The translations under genes were made by a program, and so were the position numbers. A stretch of 5,398 bases of DNA. Source: Acidimicrobiales bacterium (GTDB taxonomy: Bacteria > Actinomycetota > Acidimicrobiia > Acidimicrobiales > Poriferisodalaceae). A model generated the notes under the pieces. That model did not search any database. It was not told where the DNA came from and was given only the letters and a program-made list of their open reading frames with translations. Below are positions 1 to 5,398 of this stretch, piece after piece (positions within the stretch are counted from its first letter, which is position 1; every line of letters begins with the position of its first letter). Location: contig JAGQSP010000738.1 of the NCBI GenBank assembly GCA_020439485.1, forward strand, positions 1-5,398, read 5' to 3'.

Positions 1-19
1 TTCCATCGTCTGTGTCGAG

Positions 20-1354
20 ATGGTGACCAACCCTGCCAGGTCGGAAGTGCCCCACGCCTGGGCCGAGTCGACCGGCGAGATCGACTTCCTGTTCCTGCAC
101 GATGGACTTCCGGTGGGTCGAGTGCGTCACCGCGTGTCGGTCGATGTCGGCGGCGATGAGACGTCGACCGCGGACCCAGGAAGCTGGCTGGGCGCAGAGG
201 CGCCTCCGTGCTCGATGTCGATCGCGTCGACCCTGCCAGAGCCCGACCTGACCATCATCATCACCGCGTCGGCAGAGGTAGGAACTGGCAGGTTCGTGGC
301 GTGCCTTAGATCGCGTCACCTCGAGGCCGGGTCGGTCACCGCCGGCATAGATCTGGGGTCGGATGCCGCCGCTTTCGCCGAGGTGATCATGAAGACGATC
401 CCTTCTCAGGACGGCGAGGTCTTCATCGACGAAACCATCGCCGGCATCTCCAAGGTGATCGCCCGCACGGTCGACGATCCGCAGTTCTGGACGAGCGTTT
501 CGGCGTGCCTGTCTGCGGCGCAGGCCCAGCGTGGCGAGGCCCCCAGCGTGCTGTTGTTGACGTCCGAGTCGTTCGTTCCGTGGGAGCTCGCCGACATCGG
601 CGCAACCCCAGTCGCCCCCGACGCTCCCCCGCTGCTGGCGGCCCAAGCACGGGTCGGTCGGTGGATTCTGGACGACGTCCACTGCACCCCGATGGCTGAT
701 CAGTTGACGGTTGACATCGACCGCATTGCGACTGTGGTGGGCGAGTATCAGCCCACCTCGGGTCTGGCCCGCCTGCCTCTGGCCGAGGAAGAAGGCCAGT
801 ACCTGCGCGACCAGCTGGGTGCGACCTACGTCAGCGCCACGGCCGACGAGGTCGACATCGTGTTGGGCGCCCGGCTTCGCGACCCGTTTCAGATCCTGCA
901 CTTCGCCTGCCACGGCAATGTGACCCCGCTGGGCATGAACGCGTTGTACATGAACAACGGCAAGGAGTTGCTGCACTTCGCGATCGAGGCCTCGGCTGCG
1001 GGCCGCGAGTATCGTCCGCTGGTGTTCTTGAACGCATGCCGGGTCGGTGCGGGCCAGTCGCAGCTGAACCAGTACGGGGGCTTCGCGGGATCGTTTCTGC
1101 GGGCCGGCTACAGCGGGTTCATCGGGCCGCTGTGGGCGGTGGACGACACGGTTGCCCACGAGGTGGCCACCGACTTCTACTCCGGACTTGCCACCGAGAA
1201 CAGGCCCGCGGAGATACTGCGCACAATCCGCACCCGATTCGTCGCCACCGATGAGGTCCAGGCGCCACCTTCGACCTACCTCGCATACGTCTACTACGGG
1301 CACCCCGACCTTGCGTTGAACGGTGTCAGGTCCACCAGCGGAGCACAGCAGTGA
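20..1354 (+). CDS. CHAT-domain caspase-like cysteine protease (N-terminus possibly incomplete)
   Basis: Predicted soluble protease of the CHAT family (clan CD, caspase/separase-like fold). Numbering from the ATG at 20 gives 444 residues. Residues about 20-125 form a strand-rich N-terminal region of the kind that often precedes CHAT. The CHAT domain spans about 175-435. It opens with the conserved PWE motif (residues 187-189), has the catalytic His in LHFACHG (His298, bases 911-913) and the catalytic Cys in LNAC (Cys340, bases 1037-1039), followed by a Gly-rich stretch GGFAGSFLRAGYSGFIG and a C-terminal YYGHPDL strand. Both catalytic residues are present, so activity is plausible. No signal peptide or membrane helix is visible. 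The start is uncertain: the frame is open from base 2, no good ribosome binding site precedes the ATG at 20 or the GTG at 23, and the true start may lie outside the window. The stop overlaps the start of the hydrolase gene, so the two are probably one operon. The family call is firm; the substrate is unknown. Confidence 0.88.
   Translation: MVTNPARSEVPHAWAESTGEIDFLFLHDGLPVGRVRHRVSVDVGGDETSTADPGSWLGAEAPPCSMSIASTLPEPDLTIIITASAEVGTGRFVACLRSRHLEAGSVTAGIDLGSDAAAFAEVIMKTIPSQDGEVFIDETIAGISKVIARTVDDPQFWTSVSACLSAAQAQRGEAPSVLLLTSESFVPWELADIGATPVAPDAPPLLAAQARVGRWILDDVHCTPMADQLTVDIDRIATVVGEYQPTSGLARLPLAEEEGQYLRDQLGATYVSATADEVDIVLGARLRDPFQILHFACHGNVTPLGMNALYMNNGKELLHFAIEASAAGREYRPLVFLNACRVGAGQSQLNQYGGFAGSFLRAGYSGFIGPLWAVDDTVAHEVATDFYSGLATENRPAEILRTIRTRFVATDEVQAPPSTYLAYVYYGHPDLALNGVRSTSGAQQ
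1340..1343 (+). promoter_or_regulatory. Ribosome binding site of the alpha/beta hydrolase gene
   Basis: A GGAG core lies inside the last codons of the CHAT gene, 7 bases before the GTG at 1351. This good Shine-Dalgarno placement fixes the hydrolase start. Together with the GTGA stop/start overlap it points to translational coupling of the two genes. Confidence 0.65.
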
Positions 1355-2805
1355 CGACCCGATTGGACGGTGGCCACCAGCAGCTGGATCTGGGCCCCAA
1401 GTACCGCCTGCGCGCGCCGGGTTTCGTCGGCACAGCCGAGGTCCATGCCGCAGGGTCAACCGTCAGGTCATCGGCGCCGGCAGCGTTTCCCGCAACCTTG
1501 GCCGATGCCCTGGATAACGAGTCGATCACCGAACTCGATTCGATCGTGCTGAGCCTGGCCACCGAGGCTTCGCCGGCCATGTCGACGTCTCGCCTGCGCA
1601 GCAGCAGCGGCGAGGCGGCAGTCGAACTGGAGATGAACGACCTGGGCCCTGATGTTGGCCAGGTCGTGCTGGCCGTCGACGACAGCGGCGTCGCCACCTG
1701 GCATTACCCCGACCCGGGCTCGCCGACCGGCACGCAGCGCTTTGTGCTGAGGTCGCCCGACCCGACGGTCCCCGAACCGGGCGCCACGACCCGAGGAATC
1801 CTCGGCGTGGGCATGCGACTGGTGAGGACGTTTGTCTATTCGGTGTCCGACCCGGTGGTGGGGGCCCTGGGGGCCAAGTCGGCCGGGCTGTGGGAGCGGG
1901 CGCGCCGGCCCTATCGGCTCAGGCCCTTCACGCCCGAGAACCATTCGACCAACACCGATGCCGAGCTGTCTTCGGACGATCTGCGCCGGCTGGGTTCGGG
2001 CCGGGCACTGCTGTTCGTTCATGGCACCTTCAGCCAGGCCCACTCGGGTTTCGGCACCATTGATCCCGCGTTGCTGGCCCGGCTTCACCAGGTCTACGAG
2101 GGTCGGGTGTTTGCGTTCGATCACCCGACGATGTCGGTCGACCCAATAGCGAACGCTGCCGCCCTGTTCGAGCGCCTACCAGGCGATGTCGGCTACGACC
2201 TGGACATCGTCGCCCACAGCCGAGGCGGGCTGTTGGGGCGGGTGTTGTGCGGCGAGCATCCAGGATTCGACGCCAACCGGTCGAGGGTTGCGGTCGGCAA
2301 GCTGGTGATGGCGGGCACCCCCAACCGAGGCACCGACATCGTCACCCCCGATCACCTGCCCAATCTGTTGGACCGCTACACCACGCTGTTGACGCTCATG
2401 CCGTTGGGACCCCTGGGCGAGGCGATCGATGCCGTGCTGGCCGTTGTGAAGATGCTGGGACACGGCATCCTGGACGGGCTCGACGGACTCTCGTCGATGG
2501 ACCCGAAGGGCCAGTTCATCAGGGGTTTTGGCAGGGCCGAATTGCCCGAGTCGACGTATTACGCGCTGGCTGCCAACTATCGGCCCGAGTCTGCGGGGCT
2601 GGCCGCATGGCTACGCAACGAGGCTCTCGACTCGGTGTTCGGGGGCGAGCCCAACGACATGGTGGTGCCGGCTCCCAGCGTCGAGGCGGCTCCGCTGGAC
2701 CTAGCCAATCGCTTCCGCTTCGAGTTCGACGAAGGGGTGCACCACAGCGGCTATTTCTCGGCGCCGCGCACCACCGGGCTGCTCGCACAGATCCTCACCG
2801 GTTGA
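1351..2805 (+). CDS. Alpha/beta hydrolase, lipase-like (resembles the CHAT-associated DUF7379 type)
   Basis: A 484-residue predicted serine hydrolase starting at GTG 1351, with GGAG 7 bases upstream. The C-terminal half is a lipase-like alpha/beta hydrolase. LLFVHGTFS (221-228) supplies the oxyanion-hole HG motif. VAHSRGG carries the nucleophile Ser290 (bases 2218-2220), a variant elbow with Ala where Gly is usual. MAGTPNRGT (320-328) is a typical lipase strand and turn. NDMVVP supplies the acid Asp436, and HHSGYF the base His464 or His465. A hydrophobic stretch at about 344-374 may be a lid or cap. The first 200 residues match no catalytic family I know; residues 149-179 are hydrophobic or amphipathic with scattered Arg and might touch the membrane. 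There is no signal peptide, so it probably acts in the cytoplasm or on the inner membrane face. From memory it resembles hydrolases labelled DUF7379, which I recall beside CHAT genes. Likely substrates are an ester, perhaps phospholipid or acyl-lipid, but this is inferred. It could be the effector or target of the upstream protease. Confidence 0.87.
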   Translation: MTTRLDGGHQQLDLGPKYRLRAPGFVGTAEVHAAGSTVRSSAPAAFPATLADALDNESITELDSIVLSLATEASPAMSTSRLRSSSGEAAVELEMNDLGPDVGQVVLAVDDSGVATWHYPDPGSPTGTQRFVLRSPDPTVPEPGATTRGILGVGMRLVRTFVYSVSDPVVGALGAKSAGLWERARRPYRLRPFTPENHSTNTDAELSSDDLRRLGSGRALLFVHGTFSQAHSGFGTIDPALLARLHQVYEGRVFAFDHPTMSVDPIANAAALFERLPGDVGYDLDIVAHSRGGLLGRVLCGEHPGFDANRSRVAVGKLVMAGTPNRGTDIVTPDHLPNLLDRYTTLLTLMPLGPLGEAIDAVLAVVKMLGHGILDGLDGLSSMDPKGQFIRGFGRAELPESTYYALAANYRPESAGLAAWLRNEALDSVFGGEPNDMVVPAPSVEAAPLDLANRFRFEFDEGVHHSGYFSAPRTTGLLAQILTG

Positions 2806-2823
2806 GTTGCCAGAAACACGCGA
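2806..2823. other. Short gap between convergent genes
   Basis: Only 18 bases separate the TGA of the hydrolase gene from the TGA of the leftward CHAT-PASTA gene. I see no hairpin plus T-run here or in the flanking codons, so any terminator must lie inside a coding end, or the two transcripts may overlap. Confidence 0.7.
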
Positions 2824-4815
2824 TCACGGTGGCGGCAGCAGGCACTCGTCGCTGGTCTTGCACTGCACCACGATCGAGATGCCGATTCCGAGGTCGTCTC
2901 GCACGGGGACGCAAGGATCTCCGCGGGTTATCGGCGTACCAGCAGGCGGGTTCTGAGAGATGACTGCGTCGGGCGGGAGCCCGCTGAGCGGGTCCCAGCT
3001 GCTGAAGACGGTGACCTGCTCGCTTCCGCAGGCCGCCACCAGTGCAGCGATGGCCGCGTCTGCGTTGACCATGCCGACCAGGGTGGGCATCTGGGCGGTC
3101 TGTGGTTGCTTGGGGCACCAGCCCAATCCGACGCGATCCTCTTCTGCGCTGCAGTATTCGGGGTCGGAGTAGAAGATCGTGATGGTCTGCGAGAAGCCCT
3201 GCGGCGAGCAGTAGCCGTCGAGCAGCTCGATGACCGAGCCTGCGGCCGGGATCTGGTGGATGATCGTCCCGTCGGCGACCGGGTTGTTGGGATCCCATGC
3301 CGGCTCGGGGAACAAGATGTCGCTGCCGCACGCCAGGCCGAGCTTGGTGGCGGCAGCTTGTATCGAGTCGAGACCTATCAACCCCGGCATCTCGTACGAT
3401 CCGCCAACCACGAACTCGGGCTCGGCAGCAGTGGTGGTGGTTGACGACATGCTGGTTGACGACGCGGTGGTTGAGGAGGTGCTAGGTGACGCTGTGGTGG
3501 TTGTCGCCGAGGTCGTGGTCGACGAGGAGCTGGTGGTCGTCGTCGGCGGGCCGTCATCGCCCGAAAGAGCGGCGAACAAAACCCAGCCGGCAACGGCTGC
3601 TGCAAACACGACTGCCATTTGAACGACGCGACGAGACCACAGGGGTGGCGTGCCGGGGTGTTCGCGTTCGTAGCGCTCGTCTTGTTCGGTGGTGTCGGCC
3701 GCAGCAGCTGGCTCTGGGTCGGTGTCGTCCAGAACCTCGAACAACTGACCCGTGGGCGAACGCATGAACAGCACTGGGGTTGCCCACTCGGTTGCGTTGC
3801 CCCCCGAGTACAGCGAGATTCGTGCCGACGTGACGGCTTCGTCGATGGGCTCGCCCGAGCTCATCGACCTGTACAACTCGCGGGCGAAGTCGACTGCTGC
3901 GGCGTCGGAGATCTCGAACTGCATGGCGATGGCCGCGGGCAGGCCCCGCTGGATGAGACCCTGGGCCAGGCCCGAGAACGGGTCGGTCGACGAGCTCCGC
4001 GCTCCCTCACATGCGTTGAGAATCGCCAACTGCAGGGGGCGGTGGTTGCTCATCAACACCGCCAACTCGTCAGAGTTGACCGCCCTGGGTTCGCCCAATT
4101 CGGTTTCGAACAACAAAGCGCCCCGGCCCTCGGCCCGCTCGAAGTCGCCATGCCCGATGAAATGGAACACGTGATACTGGCCCTGCTGAAGGGCGCCCTG
4201 CAGGGCCTCCAGCGTGGCGGTCTCGGACCTGACCAGCTCGATGCGCCCCTGGCTGCGCAGTTCGGTCGTGGCCTCTAGCAGCCTGGCCCACTCGGCTTCG
4301 GTGTCGAGCGCCTCGAACCCCGAAGGGCTCGACACCACGACCAGTGCGCGCAGCGGAGCCGTGACGCTGATGGGCTTCGGCGGGTGGGGAAGCTCGAGGT
4401 AGCGCACCACAGGCGAAGCTGTCGACAGCGCCAGGAAGCTGCCGGCACGGCGGTCGTGCAAGTACTCCCATGGCACGTCGGCCAGGTCTGGGGCCTCGGC
4501 CAGCCGCAGACGCAAGCGCAGACCCGATCCAGACGCTGCCACCGTGTTGAGCGACGCCCTGAACATGCCCCGCATCTCGCCGTCGAACAAGGTTTCGAAC
4601 AGCTCGCTGCCGAACGACTCGGCGCGCACCGCCCGCTCGACTCCGTCGGCGTCGTTTCGGCTCATGTCGACGATGAACGACTCGAGCGCCAACTCCGAGA
4701 AGGGCAGCTCGAACGTATGCGAGTACTCGCCAACGGGCGACGCGATAACCCGCGCCGTGTATCCCTGCGACCGCGTGCCACTGACGTGCACATCGAATGT
4801 CTCGTAGTTGGTCAT
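2824..4815 (-). CDS. Transmembrane CHAT protease with two extracellular PASTA-like domains
   Basis: A 663-residue receptor-like caspase-family protein, numbered from the ATG at 4815. Residues 1-108 are a strand-rich then helical region common before CHAT. The CHAT domain (about 110-362) has PWEYL (115-119), the catalytic His222 in FIGHGD (bases 4150-4152) and Cys269 in LNACEG (bases 4009-4011). An acidic linker leads to RR and one membrane helix (about 397-417) followed by DD, so the positive-inside rule puts CHAT in the cytoplasm. A Thr/Ser tether (425-462) then leads to two PASTA-like modules (about 474-552 and 574-652). PASTA domains bind peptidoglycan pieces or beta-lactams in PknB-type kinases and some penicillin-binding proteins. 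This protein therefore looks like such a receptor with a protease in place of the kinase. A GTG at 4839 would add 8 residues and overlap the upstream gene; I prefer ATG 4815 because it leaves a 16-base gap and the N-terminus looks natural, although its upstream GGGGG is only 3 bases away. The ligand and the protein it cleaves are unknown. Confidence 0.88.
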   Translation of the reverse strand: MTNYETFDVHVSGTRSQGYTARVIASPVGEYSHTFELPFSELALESFIVDMSRNDADGVERAVRAESFGSELFETLFDGEMRGMFRASLNTVAASGSGLRLRLRLAEAPDLADVPWEYLHDRRAGSFLALSTASPVVRYLELPHPPKPISVTAPLRALVVVSSPSGFEALDTEAEWARLLEATTELRSQGRIELVRSETATLEALQGALQQGQYHVFHFIGHGDFERAEGRGALLFETELGEPRAVNSDELAVLMSNHRPLQLAILNACEGARSSSTDPFSGLAQGLIQRGLPAAIAMQFEISDAAAVDFARELYRSMSSGEPIDEAVTSARISLYSGGNATEWATPVLFMRSPTGQLFEVLDDTDPEPAAAADTTEQDERYEREHPGTPPLWSRRVVQMAVVFAAAVAGWVLFAALSGDDGPPTTTTSSSSTTTSATTTTASPSTSSTTASSTSMSSTTTTAAEPEFVVGGSYEMPGLIGLDSIQAAATKLGLACGSDILFPEPAWDPNNPVADGTIIHQIPAAGSVIELLDGYCSPQGFSQTITIFYSDPEYCSAEEDRVGLGWCPKQPQTAQMPTLVGMVNADAAIAALVAACGSEQVTVFSSWDPLSGLPPDAVISQNPPAGTPITRGDPCVPVRDDLGIGISIVVQCKTSDECLLPPP
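2860..3096 (-). other. PASTA-like domain 2 of the receptor
   Basis: Residues about 574-652. MPTLVGMVNADAAIAALVAA is followed by PPDAVISQNPPAGTPI, the PASTA Q-x-P-x-x-G core, and a last strand GISIVV. It repeats the layout of domain 1, including a WDP motif (607-609, compare 507-509) and cysteines at 596, 635 and 652, with a fourth at 658. The six residues after Cys652 and a Pro-rich LLPPP end close the protein. Confidence 0.8.
3160..3396 (-). other. PASTA-like domain 1 of the receptor
   Basis: Residues about 474-552. It follows the PASTA consensus: a MPGLIGLDSIQAAATKLGL helix segment, then VADGTIIHQIPAAGSVI (the classic G-t-V-i-x-Q-x-P-x-x-G pattern), then a final strand TITIFYS. It differs by having cysteines at 496 and 536 and a loop of about ten residues before the last strand; Cys555 and Cys567 follow the module. 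Confidence 0.8.
3430..3543 (-). repeat. Low-complexity Thr/Ser tether coding tract
   Basis: Residues 425-462 are almost only Thr, Ser and Ala, with one Pro and one Met. On the plus strand the DNA shows as imperfect GTGGTG/GTCGTC-like triplets. Codons vary (ACC, ACG, ACA, TCC, TCG, AGC and others), so it is a composition bias and not an exact repeat unit. It probably works as an extended spacer crossing the inner cell wall, and the Thr/Ser residues could be O-mannosylated, as known for some actinobacterial exported proteins. Confidence 0.8.
3565..3627 (-). other. Single transmembrane helix of the CHAT-PASTA receptor
   Basis: Residues about 397-417 form an uninterrupted run of V, A, F, L, W and G with no charged residue. 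The flanks are SRR before and GDDG after, which orients the N-terminal protease inward and the C-terminal half outward. It lies deep in the protein, after the protease domain, so it acts as a signal anchor and not as a cleaved signal peptide. Confidence 0.87.
3730..4488 (-). other. CHAT protease domain of the membrane receptor
   Basis: Residues about 110-362 of the receptor. The order of landmarks matches the family: the PWE motif, a Rossmann-like strand LRALVVVSS (155-163), His222 after the strand HVFHFIGHG, Cys269 at the end of the strand LAILNAC, a helix FSGLAQGLIQRG and the strand AAIAMQF. Cys269 is the only cysteine on the cytoplasmic side if translation starts at ATG 4815. Domain edges are approximate. 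Confidence 0.85.
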
Positions 4816-4831
4816 GAGCCCCCGGCAGAGA

Positions 4832-5398
4832 CTAGCCACCCAGTGACAGCCACAGCCTCAACAGGTGCCTGGGGTTGTCGGGGTCGTCGACGTAGCCGGT
4901 GCGGGCGTGGACGATGGCGTGGTTGTTGACCAGTTGCAGATCGCCGACCTCGAGACGCATTGCGACATGCATCCCCGGTTCCTCGGCAATCGACTCCCAC
5001 GTGTCGAGGGCGCACCTGGTGACATCGTCCAGTTCGATGTCGTCGAAGCGCTCGACCGAACGGAAGTACTCGAGGTGCATGAAGGTACGAAGCCGCTGGC
5101 CGTCGAAGGCCGAGGGCACCACCTCGCTGTAGCGGGTGGGCGATCCGGGCGGGCGGCGGCTGTCGAGCATGGTCGGCTGGAACAGGCGCGCGGCCAACTC
5201 GGGGCACTCGACGACCATTCGGTCGTGGACCGACACCGACGAGACCACCCGACTGTCTCCGCCGGTTGGTGCGGTCGACACGGTCAGCAGGCCGACGACA
5301 TCGGCGGCGTCGCAGTGGAAGCCGATGTTCTTGTTGGTGCGGTAGAGCCGCTCGTTCTCGTGGTTGTCGGCGGCCAGGTCGATGACGTGACCCAACAG
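4832..5398 (-). CDS. TauD/TfdA-family Fe(II)/2-oxoglutarate dioxygenase, C-terminal part
   Basis: The last 188 codons or so of a dioxygenase that runs off the right edge; a TTG at 5395 is just a codon in an open frame, not a convincing start. The family usually has about 280-350 residues, so roughly the first third to half is missing. All iron ligands are visible: the facial triad His and Asp in GFHCDAAD (His at 5315-5317, Asp at 5309-5311), where His-Thr-Asp is more common, and the distal His in NNHAIVHAR (probably the second His, 4907-4909). The Arg in HLLRLW (4856-4858) should hold the 2-oxoglutarate carboxylate. VVGLLTVSTAPTGGDS is the usual strand and loop after the HxD motif. Such enzymes hydroxylate or desaturate small molecules, with taurine as the name-giving substrate; this substrate cannot be told from sequence. 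It ends with TAG 16 bases before the CHAT-PASTA start, so the two are probably co-transcribed, although a functional link is not evident. Confidence 0.87.
   Translation of the reverse strand: MLGHVIDLAADNHENERLYRTNKNIGFHCDAADVVGLLTVSTAPTGGDSRVVSSVSVHDRMVVECPELAARLFQPTMLDSRRPPGSPTRYSEVVPSAFDGQRLRTFMHLEYFRSVERFDDIELDDVTRCALDTWESIAEEPGMHVAMRLEVGDLQLVNNHAIVHARTGYVDDPDNPRHLLRLWLSLGG

Noticed and set aside
1..19. Promoter or ribosome binding site for the first CHAT gene.
   Set aside because: Only 19 bases are available, they hold no clear GGAG-type site, and the reading frame stays open to the window edge.
1468..2124. Long minus-strand open frame (218 codons) opposite the hydrolase gene.
   Set aside because: It is rich in Arg, Gly, His and Gln with no recognisable motif, as expected for the antisense of a GC-rich gene. 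The plus strand holds clear hydrolase motifs.
2780..2860. Rho-independent terminator between the convergent genes.
   Set aside because: I found no stem-loop followed by a T-run on either strand around the 18-base gap.
2247..2963. Plus-strand open frame crossing the end of the hydrolase and the convergent gap.
   Set aside because: Its composition is Arg/Gly/His-rich and it runs out of frame through two well-supported genes.
3420..3560. Possible tandem DNA repeat or phase-variable tract (GTGGTG/GTCGTC-like).
   Set aside because: The triplets vary and no unit repeats exactly. It is the codon image of the Thr/Ser tether, and triplet changes would not shift the frame.
3619..4278. Plus-strand open frame (219 codons) opposite the CHAT domain of the receptor.
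   Set aside because: It shows no domain or start signal and lies fully opposite a gene with complete catalytic motifs; it is a GC-rich shadow.

Overview
The window is GC-rich with codon third positions mostly G or C, and it is packed with protein genes. There are no RNA genes, insertion sequences or CRISPR repeats. The base composition, the cell-wall-type PASTA domains and a long Thr/Ser tether after a single membrane helix all suggest a Gram-positive actinobacterium. The Thr/Ser tether style reminds me of Acidimicrobiia, but that class-level placement is only an impression.

Layout: two genes run rightward and two run leftward, meeting tail to tail. (1) About 20-1354, plus strand: a soluble CHAT-domain (caspase-like, clan CD) cysteine protease whose true start may lie left of the window. 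(2) 1351-2805, plus strand: an alpha/beta hydrolase of the lipase type with a full Ser-Asp-His set, overlapping gene 1 by 4 bases (GTGA). (3) 2824-4815, minus strand: a second CHAT protease built as a membrane receptor, with CHAT inside, one membrane helix, a Thr/Ser tether and two PASTA-like domains outside. (4) 4832 to beyond the right edge, minus strand: the C-terminal part of a TauD/TfdA-type Fe(II)/2-oxoglutarate dioxygenase, 16 bases upstream of gene 3. The two gene pairs are separated by only 18 bases at 2806-2823, and no gap in the window exceeds 300 bases.

How the parts may work together: genes 1 and 2 look like a translationally coupled protease-plus-hydrolase module. By analogy with other bacterial caspase-like systems, in which a protease switches on a toxic effector, the hydrolase could be the substrate or effector of the protease. 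Gene 3 resembles a PASTA receptor kinase in which the kinase has been replaced by a protease, so it could turn a cell-wall or envelope signal into proteolysis. Its only cytoplasmic cysteine is the catalytic one, and its eight other cysteines all fall on the predicted outer side, four per PASTA module. That the two CHAT genes belong to one stress or defence locus is inference from adjacency; the dioxygenase may be an unrelated metabolic neighbour.
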